From Myxococcota bacterium (GTDB taxonomy: Bacteria; Myxococcota_A; Bradymonadia; UBA7976; UBA1532), in the NCBI GenBank assembly GCA_963169045.1, contig CAUJDF010000069.1:62001-126000 (forward strand): a DNA stretch of 64,000 bases, in the 5' to 3' direction. Positions 34,350 to 42,882 of the stretch are shown here, in pieces. The position numbers and the translations under genes were made by a program. Each line of letters begins with the position of its first letter. Within the stretch, counting starts at the first letter, position 1. Below the pieces are notes generated by a model, which made no database searches, was not told where the DNA came from, and worked only from the letters and a program-made list of their open reading frames with translations.

Positions 34350-35855
34350 TCACCGCGCGACGCGCACCCGGCCGACCTCCACCTCGACGGCGCGCGCGCC
34401 GCCGGGGTGCACGAGCGTCACCTCCTCGGCGCGCCGTCCGGAGAACGAGACGAGCGGCACCTCGACCGGACCGGCGCCGGCGGGCGGCGGCTGGTGGTCG
34501 TGCAGGCGCGCGCCGTCCTCGAAGACCAGGTCGACCCAGGCCGACGCGTCCGACCGCTCGTAGGCGAGCTTCGCGCCCCCGGGCACCACGAAGGGGCGCC
34601 CGTCGAGCAGGACCTCGTAGCGTTCGGTGGGCCCCGTCAGCGCCAGGCGCACGCTATCGGCCGTGCGCTCGAGGCGGCGCACGACGGTGCGGTCTCCGCG
34701 GACGAGCTCGAGCAGCGCCGGCGGCGCGGCGAGGTCGTCGGGGGGCGCGCCGGCGGGCCGCGCGAGGACGGCGACCACGGCCTCGACCCGTCCCGCGCCG
34801 TAGGCCGCGTAGCTCAGGCCGGAGGTGAGCGCCGCCGGCGAAGCCGTCGTCCGGCCGGACACCGGATCCAGCTGCGTGTCGTCGCGCCACCCGCCGATCG
34901 CGTCGACGACCACCCACGGCGCCGCGGGATCCACAGCGCGCCGCGCCAGGAGGAGCGAGCGTGTCATCGCGCCCTCGTCGGGCGCCTCGACCGCGCCGGC
35001 GGCGTCCGCGCGCCGCGGGTTGCGTGGCGGTCGCGCTCGCGGCAGCCACGTCGCCCCGGCCTCGAGCGTCGCCGCGCGCCACCGCTCGAGCTGCAGCCCG
35101 TCGACCGCCGCCTCCACCGCTCGGTCGCCGACGATGGCGTAACCGTACGCGCCCGACGGCAGCACGGCGACGACGCCCTCCGGCACCGCCGGCTCGGCGG
35201 CGAGGTCAGCCTCCAAGAGCCAGGCGAACCCGCCGGGCAGCGCCTCGAGCCGCGCCCGCGCCGCGCGCCACGCCGCCGCCTCTTCGGGACCGAAGGCCAC
35301 GCCCAACACAGGGCGTCCCTCGTGCTGCCAGACGGCGGGCGCCGTCCCCACGTGCGCCGCCAGCCAGCTCGCGTCGGCGACCGCCAGCGCGGCCAGGTCC
35401 TCGCCGGGACGCGCGGCGCGCCGGGCCCGCAGGTCATACAACACCGTGAAGGTGCGCGCGCTTTCGGACGCGAGCGCCGCGATGCGCGCCGTCGTCGGCG
35501 CGTCGGGGCCCGCCCAGCGCACGAGCACCGCGGCCCCGGGCAGCGCCTCCAGCGCGTCGTCGCCGTCGGGCGTCTGCGCCGGCTCGAGGCGCGCGCGCAG
35601 GCCGTCTCGCCACGCCTCGTCGCGGACGGTCACCAGCACCCGCCGCCGCGTCGCGCGGGGTGGCGGCGCGGCGTCCGGCGGCGCGGCGTCCGGCGGCGCG
35701 GCGTCGGGCGCCGCCGCGTCCGCGGGCGGGAGGAAGACGGCGTCGGCCGGATCGTGCCCCGGCCGCACCGGCCGCCGCGCGGGGGCGTCCTCGCCGGCGC
35801 AGGCGAGCAGGGCGAGGGCGAGCAGGGCGGCGACGCTGGACGCAGGAGACGGCAC
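34350..35855 (-). CDS. Lipoprotein with a GH71/99-like domain
   Basis: About 501 residues from a GTG. A signal peptide with lipobox LLAC (Cys19) is followed by a linker of three PDAAP units (15-base DNA repeats) and a probable TIM-barrel domain. PWVVVDAIGGWRDDTQLDPV and LTSGLSYAAYG resemble the end of GH71/GH99-like and DUF5010 proteins, where WNEWGEGTEIEP is the usual form; the catalytic Glu pair is not evident here. The C-terminal 120 residues look like a beta-rich carbohydrate-binding type domain. It would be anchored to the cell envelope. Family assignment is moderate; enzymatic activity is doubtful. Confidence 0.6.
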   Translation of the reverse strand: MPSPASSVAALLALALLACAGEDAPARRPVRPGHDPADAVFLPPADAAAPDAAPPDAAPPDAAPPPRATRRRVLVTVRDEAWRDGLRARLEPAQTPDGDDALEALPGAAVLVRWAGPDAPTTARIAALASESARTFTVLYDLRARRAARPGEDLAALAVADASWLAAHVGTAPAVWQHEGRPVLGVAFGPEEAAAWRAARARLEALPGGFAWLLEADLAAEPAVPEGVVAVLPSGAYGYAIVGDRAVEAAVDGLQLERWRAATLEAGATWLPRARPPRNPRRADAAGAVEAPDEGAMTRSLLLARRAVDPAAPWVVVDAIGGWRDDTQLDPVSGRTTASPAALTSGLSYAAYGAGRVEAVVAVLARPAGAPPDDLAAPPALLELVRGDRTVVRRLERTADSVRLALTGPTERYEVLLDGRPFVVPGGAKLAYERSDASAWVDLVFEDGARLHDHQPPPAGAGPVEVPLVSFSGRRAEEVTLVHPGGARAVEVEVGRVRVAR

Positions 35856-35927
35856 GGCGGAGACGAACGTAACACGGGCGGGGGGACGGGGTTCCGACCT
35901 CGTGGGCCTTCGGGTATGGTGCGCCGC

Positions 35928-36557
35928 ATGTCCGACACCCCCGCCCGCCCGCTGTTCACCGTCGACGTCGTGGCGCTGCGCTTCCGTGGCCGCCTCGAGG
36001 TCCTGCTCATCCAGCGGCGGCACCCGCCGTTCGAAGGCCGGTGGGCGCTGCCCGGCGGCTTCGTCGACGCCGGCGAGGACCCGGCGCGGGCTGCGGCCCG
36101 CGAGCTCGAGGAAGAGACGAGCGTCACGGGCCTCGACCTGGTCCCGGTCGGCGTCTTCGGCGCCCCCGGGCGCGATCCGCGCGGCTGGACGGTGAGCGCC
36201 GCGTGGCTCGCCCTCGCGCCGCAAGACACGCGCGCCGCCGCCGGCGACGACGCGGCCGACGCCCGTTGGCACCCGCTCGCGGCGCTGCCGCCGCTCGCCT
36301 TCGACCACGCCGACATCCTCGCCGCGGCCCGCGGCCGCCTGCGCGAGATCTGCCAGGTCGACACGCGCGCGCTGACGCTGCTCCCGGCGCCGTTCCGCAC
36401 GAGGCAGGCCCGCCTGCTCTACGCCGAGATCCTCGGCGAGCCCGTCCGCCCCGCGCCGTTCAAGGCGTGGCTCCGGCGCCGCCAGGCGGTCGAGCGCGTC
36501 GGCCCCGCCCGCTTCCGCGCCACCGCCGGCCTCACCCCCGACTGGCTGCGCCGCTGA
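35928..36557 (+). CDS. Nudix protein with NrtR-like winged-helix C-terminus
   Basis: 209 residues from ATG 35928; an in-frame ATG at 35916 is also possible. The Nudix box starts at Gly44 (GFVDAGEDPARAAARELEEE), with the REUxEE core intact and the late Gly replaced by Ser. The second half (LAFDHADILAAARGRLRE, FRTRQARLLYAEILGEPV) matches the C-terminal DNA-binding domain of NrtR-type regulators, which sense ADP-ribose and control NAD genes. It could be a regulator, an ADP-ribose hydrolase, or both. It is divergent from the lipoprotein across 72 bases. Confidence 0.82.
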   Translation: MSDTPARPLFTVDVVALRFRGRLEVLLIQRRHPPFEGRWALPGGFVDAGEDPARAAARELEEETSVTGLDLVPVGVFGAPGRDPRGWTVSAAWLALAPQDTRAAAGDDAADARWHPLAALPPLAFDHADILAAARGRLREICQVDTRALTLLPAPFRTRQARLLYAEILGEPVRPAPFKAWLRRRQAVERVGPARFRATAGLTPDWLRR

Positions 36558-36569
36558 TCGGGGAGGGCC

Positions 36570-36587
36570 GCCGGCGAGCGGGCCGGC
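36570..36587. terminator. GC hairpin between convergent Nudix and SDR genes
   Basis: GCCGGC pairs with GCCGGC (self-complementary) around a six-base loop in the 34-base gap between convergent stops. No T tract; a bidirectional terminator is likely by position. Confidence 0.4.
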
Positions 36588-36591
36588 GCCG

Positions 36592-37353
36592 TCAGTCCTT
36601 CTCGGCGCGCTGCTTCGCGAGCGCCCGGTCGTACAGCGAATTCGGGAAGACGCGGCCCGCCTTCACGATCGACGCGAGCTGCCAGGGGAACGCGTACTCG
36701 CTCGCCTTGTCGCGGATGGCCTTGCGCATGTGCCGCGCGGCCTCGTCCGCGTCGATGATGAACGGCATGGGGTGCTTGTTCTTCGCCGTCATCGGCGTCT
36801 TCACGAAGCCGGGCTCGATGGTGGTGACGTCGATGCCGTGCTGGTGGGCCTCGATGCGCAGGCTCTCCATGAGCACCTTGAGGGCGGCCTTGCTGCCGGC
36901 GTAGGCGCCGTTGGCCGGCAGGCCGCGGTAGCCGGCGAGGCTGGCGACCCCGACGAGGTGGCCGGACCGGCGCGCGATCATCTGCGGCAGCACCGCCTCG
37001 AAGCAGTACACCGGCCCGAAGAGGTTGGCGCGGAACACGGCCTCGACCGCCGACGCCTCGAACTTGGTGATCGGCGTGATGCCGCCGACGCCGGCGTTGG
37101 CGATCATCACGTCGATGGGGCCCACCTCCCGCTCGACCTTCGCCACCGCGGCGTGGACGGCGTCGCGGTCGGTCACGTCGAGCGACAGCGCGACGGCGCG
37201 GTGGCCCTCGGCGCGGATTTTGGCCGCCACCTCCTCGAGCGCGGCGGCGCGCCGCGCGGTCAGCACCACCGTGTCGCCGTCGGCCGCCAGCAGCGGCGCC
37301 AGCGCCGCCCCCAGCCCCGACGACGCGCCGGTCATGAACACGATCTGGCCCAT
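36592..37353 (-). CDS. Short-chain dehydrogenase/reductase
   Basis: 253 residues, classical SDR. TGASSGLG, IANAG, the catalytic Ser in GVASLAGY and YAGSK are present; TARRAAA after strand 2 suggests NADP(H). The C-terminal AFPWQLASIVKAGRVFPNSLYD resembles SDRs annotated as DltE-like or acyl-reducing. GGAGG lies six bases before the ATG. It stands alone, divergent from the acyltransferase across 224 bases in which no clear promoter was seen. Substrate unknown. Confidence 0.88.
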   Translation of the reverse strand: MGQIVFMTGASSGLGAALAPLLAADGDTVVLTARRAAALEEVAAKIRAEGHRAVALSLDVTDRDAVHAAVAKVEREVGPIDVMIANAGVGGITPITKFEASAVEAVFRANLFGPVYCFEAVLPQMIARRSGHLVGVASLAGYRGLPANGAYAGSKAALKVLMESLRIEAHQHGIDVTTIEPGFVKTPMTAKNKHPMPFIIDADEAARHMRKAIRDKASEYAFPWQLASIVKAGRVFPNSLYDRALAKQRAEKD

Positions 37354-37577
37354 GCTCTCCTCCGGATGCGACGAAGCGATTCGAGACGGGCCGTGAGTAC
37401 CACCTGTGGCGCGCGGCGTCAGCCGCCTTCGACGCCAGCAACCGACGCATCACCCCTCCCGCGTCCGGTCCGCCCCCCCGCGACGTAGCAAGCCCCGCGC
37501 CGCGACGGTGGAGACGTCTCGCGCGCAGAAGAGCGGTGGAGTATGGTCCGGCCGTCGCGAATACGGAGGGGGGGGGC

Positions 37578-38414
37578 ATGCTGGACCGCCTGGTCGACGA
37601 CGAGGTGCGAGCGCGGCTCGAACGGGTCGAGCTCCCGTTCAACCGCTACGGTCTCGACGAGTTCGGCCTCTCGAAGGACCACCTCGCCTGGTTCTACACG
37701 CTGCTCGGCCGCCTGTATCACCAGTACTTCCGCGTGCGCACGTTCGGCATCGAGCACGTGCCCGCCCGCGGCCGATTCATGGTGATCGGCAACCACTCCG
37801 GCGGCCTCCCGGTCGACGGCGGCATGGTGCTGGCCTCGTGCTTCTTCGAGATGGAGCCGCCGCGCATCGTGCACGGCATGGTCGAGAAGTTCGCGCAGTA
37901 CCTGCCGATCATCTCGCAGCTCTTCAGCCGCTGGGGGCAGCTGCCCGGCCTGCCGGAGCACGCCGTGCGCCTGCTCGAGGCGGACCGCCCGCTGATGGTG
38001 TTCCCCGAGGGCGCCCGCGGCACCGGCAAGCTGTACCGTGATCGTTACAAGCTCGTGCGCTTCGGGACCGGCTTCGTGCGCATCGCGATGCAGACGCGCA
38101 CGCCGATCGTGCCGTTCGCGTTCATCGGCGGGGAGGAGGCCCTCCCGGTCGTGTACCACTCGCAGGTGCTGGCGAAGGTGTTCCACGCGCCGTACTTCCC
38201 GGTGACGCCGTACGGCCTGCCGGTGCCGCTCCCGTTCCCGTGCCAGCTCTACTACTCGGAGCCGATGACCTTCGAGGGCACGGGCACCGAGAGCGACGAG
38301 GAGGTCGAGCAGCACGTGGAGAAGGTGCGCGACCGCATCGCCGCGCTGATCGAGCAGGGCCGGGTCCGTCGCCGCCAGGAGCGCGCGGCCGCCGGGCAGG
38401 GGAGAGCGCGATGA
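37578..38414 (+). CDS. PlsC-like phospholipid/glycerol acyltransferase
   Basis: 278 residues. GNHSGGLPVDGG contains the catalytic His and Asp, with six intervening residues instead of the four of classical PlsC; the FPEGARGTGK motif and PIVPFAFIGGEE follow. This spacing is seen in the MGAT/DGAT-like branch of lysophospholipid acyltransferases. Probably membrane-associated, acylating a lipid alcohol. GGAGGGGGGG lies close to the ATG. Its stop overlaps the next start (ATGA). Confidence 0.87.
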   Translation: MLDRLVDDEVRARLERVELPFNRYGLDEFGLSKDHLAWFYTLLGRLYHQYFRVRTFGIEHVPARGRFMVIGNHSGGLPVDGGMVLASCFFEMEPPRIVHGMVEKFAQYLPIISQLFSRWGQLPGLPEHAVRLLEADRPLMVFPEGARGTGKLYRDRYKLVRFGTGFVRIAMQTRTPIVPFAFIGGEEALPVVYHSQVLAKVFHAPYFPVTPYGLPVPLPFPCQLYYSEPMTFEGTGTESDEEVEQHVEKVRDRIAALIEQGRVRRRQERAAAGQGRAR

Positions 38415-39322
38415 GGGTCGTCGTCACCGGCATCTCCGGGGCGCTGGCGCGCATGGTCGCGCAGCGCCTCGTCGCGCGCGGGCACGAGGTGCTCGGCATC
38501 GACCGGCGGCCCTGGCCCGACGCGCCGAAGGGCGTGACGATGGCGCACGCCGACATCCGCAAGCGCCCGGCGGAGGACGTCTTCCGCAAGCACCACCCCG
38601 ACGCGCTCGTCCACATGGCCACCGTGACGCACTTCAGCGTCGGCCGCGAGGAGCGCTACCGCATCAATCTGGGCGGCACGAAGGCGGTCTTCGAGTACTG
38701 CCACGCCCACGGCGTGAAGGCCGCGGTCTTCGTCGGGCGGCACACGATCTACGGCGCGGCGCCCGACGCGCCGCTCTACCGCAACGAGCTCGAGCCGCCG
38801 CTGGCGGTCGCCACGTTCCCCGACCTGGCCGACCTCGTCGCCGCCGACCTCTTCGCGGGCTCCGCGCTCTGGCGCTGGCCCGAGATCGACACCTCGGTGC
38901 TGCGCGTCGTCTACACGCTGGGCCCGTCGCGGCGCGGCACGCTCGCCAACTACCTCGGCGGGCCGCGCGTCCCCACCGTCCTCGGCTTCGACCCGCTCTA
39001 TCACTTCATGCACGAGTACGACGCCGCCGAGGCGATCGTGCTGGCGCTCGAGAAGCGGCTGCGCGGCATCTACAACGTCGCCGGCGCCGCGCCCGCGCCG
39101 CTCTCGCTGCTCTGCCGGGCCACCGGGCGCCTGGCGGTGCCGATCCCCGAGCCGATCATGCCGTACGTGTTCGGGCGCTTCGGCTTCGCGCGGCTGCCGC
39201 CGGAGTCGATCGAGCACCTCAAGTACCCCATCGTCGTCGACGGCCGCAGCTTCCAGCAGGCCACGGGCTTTCGGCCCCAGTTCGACGAGGTGCAGACGAT
39301 GGACGCCTTCCGCTGGGCCTGA
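38411..39322 (+). CDS. Atypical NAD-dependent epimerase/dehydratase-like protein
   Basis: 303 residues, extended SDR fold. The N-terminal glycine motif is VVVTGISGALARM, followed by DRRPWPD and ALVHMATVTHF. The usual Tyr-x-x-x-Lys is missing: the equivalent stretch reads TFPDLADLVAADLFAG. The C-terminal half (GIYNVAGAAPAPLS) is as in sugar epimerases. It may bind NAD without catalysing epimerisation, or use other residues. Translationally coupled to the acyltransferase, which suggests lipid or glycolipid metabolism. Confidence 0.78.
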   Translation: MRVVVTGISGALARMVAQRLVARGHEVLGIDRRPWPDAPKGVTMAHADIRKRPAEDVFRKHHPDALVHMATVTHFSVGREERYRINLGGTKAVFEYCHAHGVKAAVFVGRHTIYGAAPDAPLYRNELEPPLAVATFPDLADLVAADLFAGSALWRWPEIDTSVLRVVYTLGPSRRGTLANYLGGPRVPTVLGFDPLYHFMHEYDAAEAIVLALEKRLRGIYNVAGAAPAPLSLLCRATGRLAVPIPEPIMPYVFGRFGFARLPPESIEHLKYPIVVDGRSFQQATGFRPQFDEVQTMDAFRWA

Positions 39323-39340
39323 GGTAGAGTCCGCGCCCGC

Positions 39341-41101
39341 ATGCAACGGCTCACGCGCTTCTGGAGGGAGTACGCCGCCCGCTACCGGTGGCAGTACCTG
39401 TGGGGCGTCGTCTTCCTCGTCCTCACCAACTGGCTGACGGTCGAGATCCCGGGCTTCGTCCAGGCCGCCGTCGACGCGCTCGAGGCCGGCGGCGGGGAGC
39501 GCGCCGCCGTCCGTTGGGCCTGGGCGGTGCTCGCCGCCGGCGTCGGCATCATCATCGTCCGCGTGCTCAGCCGGGTGCTGTTCTTCAACCCGGGCCGCAC
39601 CGTCGAATTCCGCATCAAGAACGACATGTTCGACCGACTGATGGCCCTGCCGCGCCGGTTCTTCGACCACATGCGGCCCGGCGAGATCATCAGCCGCGGC
39701 ACCAACGACACGAGTGCCCTGCGCGCGCTCATCGGCTTCGCCGCCCTGCAGCTCTTCAACGTGGTCTTCACGCTCGTCCTGACGCTCGGGAAGATGTTCT
39801 GGGCCCAGCCGACGCTCACGCTGCTCTGCCTCGTGCCGCTCGCGATCGCGACGCTCATCCTGCGGTCGGCGGTCAAGGTCATGTTCCGCCTCACGATCGA
39901 GATGCAGGCCCACGTGGCCACGCTGAGCGAGCGCATCCTCGAGTCGTACAACGGCGTGGGTGTCCTGCAGTCGTTCAACGCGCTCTCGGGGGTCGACGCG
40001 CGCTTCGAGCAGGCCAACGACCGGTTCCTGAGGACGTCGCTGGCGCTGGTCAACATCCGGACGTGGCTGCTGCCGATCGTGTCGGTCGTCGGCAACGTGT
40101 GCCTCGTCATCCTGCTGTACGCGGGCGGGCGGCGCGTGGTGGCGGGGACGCTGACCCTCGGCGAGCTGGCGGCGTTCACGGTCTACGTGAACATCCTGGT
40201 CAACGGGCTGACGAACATGGGCTGGCTGGTCAACGCGGCGCAGCGCGGGTACGTGTCGCTCGGCCGCGTCTACGAGGTGGTCGACGCGCCGATCGAGCGG
40301 CCGCCGGCGACGGCGCCGCTGCCCGAACCGGGATCCCGCGGGTTCGGCCTCGAGGTGCGCGACCTGCGGTTCTCGCACGAGAGCGCGCCGGACGTGCTGA
40401 ACGGGGTGACCTTCCGCGTGGCGCCGGGGGAGACGCTCGGCGTCTTCGGCCTCACCGGCGCCGGCAAGAGCACGCTGCTCGACCTCGTGGCGCGCGTGCG
40501 CGAGCCGCCGCCGGGGACCGTCTTCCTCGACGGCACGGACGCGCGCGACGTGCCCGTCCGCGAGTACTGGCGGCGCCTCGCGTACGTGCCCCAGGAGCCC
40601 TTCCTGTTCAGCCGCTCCATCGCCGAGAACGTGGCGCTCGCCGACGATGCGGTCGACGAGGGGCGCCTGCGGTCCGCGGTGGCCGACGCCGCGCTCGAGA
40701 CCGACGTCGGCGCCTTCCCCGACGGCCTCGACACGGTGGTCGGCGAGCGCGGCATCACGCTCTCGGGCGGCCAGCGGCAGCGCACGGCGCTCGCCCGCGC
40801 CTTCTATCGCGACTTCGATCTGCTGCTGCTCGACGACGTGCTCTCCGCCGTCGACCACGCGACCGAGAAGCGGCTCATCGACGCCATCTACCGGCGCGGC
40901 GCGCGCACCGCGCTCATCGTGTCGCACCGCATCAGCGCGCTCGCCCGCGCCGACCGCGTCGTCGTGCTCGAGGGCGGCCGCGTCGTCGCCGAGGGCCGCC
41001 ACGCCGACCTGCTGACGCAGGGCGGCGCCTACGCGCAAGCCTGGAAGATGCAGCAGGCGGCGGACGCCCTCGAGGCGTCGGAGGCGAAGGTCGATGCCTG
41101 A
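39341..41101 (+). CDS. ABC exporter half-transporter A (degenerate catalytic residue)
   Basis: 586 residues: six membrane helices (about 20-310) then an ATPase domain. Walker A GLTGAGKST begins at Gly370, the signature LSGGQ at 474-478 is canonical, and Walker B reads LLLLDDVLSAVD, with Asp499 where catalytic Glu is expected. The partner gene overlaps by eight bases. Similar MdlA/MdlB or TM287/288-type heterodimers export lipids, peptides or drugs; the cargo is unknown. Upstream lies the acyltransferase-epimerase pair, 18 bases away. Confidence 0.9.
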   Translation: MQRLTRFWREYAARYRWQYLWGVVFLVLTNWLTVEIPGFVQAAVDALEAGGGERAAVRWAWAVLAAGVGIIIVRVLSRVLFFNPGRTVEFRIKNDMFDRLMALPRRFFDHMRPGEIISRGTNDTSALRALIGFAALQLFNVVFTLVLTLGKMFWAQPTLTLLCLVPLAIATLILRSAVKVMFRLTIEMQAHVATLSERILESYNGVGVLQSFNALSGVDARFEQANDRFLRTSLALVNIRTWLLPIVSVVGNVCLVILLYAGGRRVVAGTLTLGELAAFTVYVNILVNGLTNMGWLVNAAQRGYVSLGRVYEVVDAPIERPPATAPLPEPGSRGFGLEVRDLRFSHESAPDVLNGVTFRVAPGETLGVFGLTGAGKSTLLDLVARVREPPPGTVFLDGTDARDVPVREYWRRLAYVPQEPFLFSRSIAENVALADDAVDEGRLRSAVADAALETDVGAFPDGLDTVVGERGITLSGGQRQRTALARAFYRDFDLLLLDDVLSAVDHATEKRLIDAIYRRGARTALIVSHRISALARADRVVVLEGGRVVAEGRHADLLTQGGAYAQAWKMQQAADALEASEAKVDA

Positions 41102-42839
41102 GCGGCAGGGCGACTGGGCGCTCCTGCGCCGCCTGTGGCGGTACCTGCGCCACCACCGGCGCTGGCTGTGGATCGTCGTCGTCACCACGCCGCTCGGCGT
41201 GCTCGGCGGCCTGCTGCAGCCGGTGCTCCTCAAGCAGGGCATCGATCACTCGATCGCTGCGGGCACGCTCGACGGCCTCGGCCTGATCTCGCTGGCCTTC
41301 CTCGGGGTGGTGGCGGCGGGCTTCGTCGCGCGCACGCTGGGCAGCGTCGGCCTGCAGGTGATGGGGCTGCACGCGCTGGCGGACCTGCGCCGCGACATCT
41401 TCCGGCACGTCACGCGCCAGTCGCAGCGCTTCTTCGACACGCGCACCACGGGCGCGCTCATGACGCGCACGGTCAACGACGTGGAGGCGCTCTACGAGAG
41501 CCTGGCCTTCGGCGCCGTCGGCCTCGTCACCGACGCGCTGACCATCGTCGGCACGCTCGTGGCCATGCTGCTGCTCGACTGGCGGCTGACGCTCGTCTCG
41601 TTCGCCATCGGCCCGGTGCTGGTGGTCGTCGTCGACGTCTTCCGCCGCAAGCTGCGCGTCTACTCGACGGAGATCCGCAAGGCGCTGTCGGCGCTGAACG
41701 GCTACTTCGCGGAGCAGATCTACGGCATGACCGTGATCCAGCTCTACGGGGCCGAGCCGCGCACGCGCAAGGAGTTCCGCGGCCGCTCGTACGCCTACCT
41801 CGACGCCTACCGCCGGAGCAACTGGTGGGACGCCGGCCTGTACGCGATCATGGACGGCATGAGCGCCCTCGCCGTGGGCCTCATGCTCTGGTACGGCGCC
41901 GTCCGCTTCGGCGCCCCGGAGTCGGGCGTCACGCTCGGCCTGCTCGTCGCCTTCATCGACTACCTCAACAAGGTCTTCGTCCCCATCCGCGAGTTCTCGG
42001 GCCGCTTCGCGACGCTCCAGCAGTCGGTCGCCGCGCTCGAGCGCGTGTTCGGCCTGCTCGACACCGAGGACCGCATCGCCGAGGGCGCCCGGCCGCTCTC
42101 GGGCGCCCGCGGCGAGGTGCGCTTCGAGCGCGTCAGCTTCGCCTACGGACCGGACCGGCCGCCGGTCCTGCAGGACGTGACCTTCTCGGTGCGGTCGTGC
42201 GAGGTCGTCGCGCTCGTCGGCGCCACCGGCTCCGGGAAGACGACCATCGGCAAGCTCCTGACGCGCACCTATGACGGCTACACCGGGTCGATCACGCTCG
42301 ACGGCGAGGAGCTGCGCGCGCTGCGCGTCGCCGACGTGCGCGACAACGTGACCGTCGTGCACCAGGACCCGCACCTGTTCGACGGCACCGTCGCCGAGAA
42401 CATCGCGCTGTGGAGCCCGCGCGTCGACGAGGAGCGCGTGCGCGCGGCGGCGCGGCAGGCGCGGGCCGACACGTTCGTCTCGGCCTTCCCCGACGGCTAC
42501 GCGCACCACGTCAGCGAGCGCGGCGCCAACCTCTCGACCGGCCAGAAGCAGCTGCTGGCGATGGCGCGCGCGATGGCGCGGGAGGCGCCGGTGGTGATCC
42601 TCGACGAGGCGACGGCGAGCGTCGACTCGATGACGGAGCGCCTCGTCGACGAGGCCGTGGCGGAGCTGTTCGCGCGCAAGACGGTCCTCGTGATCGCGCA
42701 CCGCCTGTCGACGATCGTGAAGGCGGATCGCATTCTCGTCCTGCACCACGGGCGCATCGTCGAGGAGGGGACGCACGAGCAGCTGCTGGCGCAGGGGGGG
42801 CGCTACAAGCTGCTCGTCGAGTCCGGCTTCGCACGGTGA
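41094..42839 (+). CDS. ABC exporter half-transporter B (canonical catalytic site)
   Basis: 581 residues, six membrane helices then an ATPase domain. Walker A is GATGSGKTT, Walker B VVILDEATASVD with catalytic Glu505, and the H-loop is VIAHRLS. The signature reads LSTGQ (480-484) instead of LSGGQ. In a heterodimer this signature faces the degenerate Asp499 site of partner A, so both deviations fall in the same composite ATP site, leaving one fully catalytic site. Export cargo unknown. Confidence 0.91.
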   Translation: MPERQGDWALLRRLWRYLRHHRRWLWIVVVTTPLGVLGGLLQPVLLKQGIDHSIAAGTLDGLGLISLAFLGVVAAGFVARTLGSVGLQVMGLHALADLRRDIFRHVTRQSQRFFDTRTTGALMTRTVNDVEALYESLAFGAVGLVTDALTIVGTLVAMLLLDWRLTLVSFAIGPVLVVVVDVFRRKLRVYSTEIRKALSALNGYFAEQIYGMTVIQLYGAEPRTRKEFRGRSYAYLDAYRRSNWWDAGLYAIMDGMSALAVGLMLWYGAVRFGAPESGVTLGLLVAFIDYLNKVFVPIREFSGRFATLQQSVAALERVFGLLDTEDRIAEGARPLSGARGEVRFERVSFAYGPDRPPVLQDVTFSVRSCEVVALVGATGSGKTTIGKLLTRTYDGYTGSITLDGEELRALRVADVRDNVTVVHQDPHLFDGTVAENIALWSPRVDEERVRAAARQARADTFVSAFPDGYAHHVSERGANLSTGQKQLLAMARAMAREAPVVILDEATASVDSMTERLVDEAVAELFARKTVLVIAHRLSTIVKADRILVLHHGRIVEEGTHEQLLAQGGRYKLLVESGFAR

Positions 42840-42882
42840 GCACGGTGGTGTATCAGAGGGCGAACGCACGGGGAGACAGGCG

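Noticed and set aside
29314-34563. A 1749-codon open frame on the plus strand
   Set aside because: It is antisense to the TPR gene; its His/Arg/Gly-rich text is what high GC gives on the opposite strand, and the minus frame has clear TPR and membrane features.
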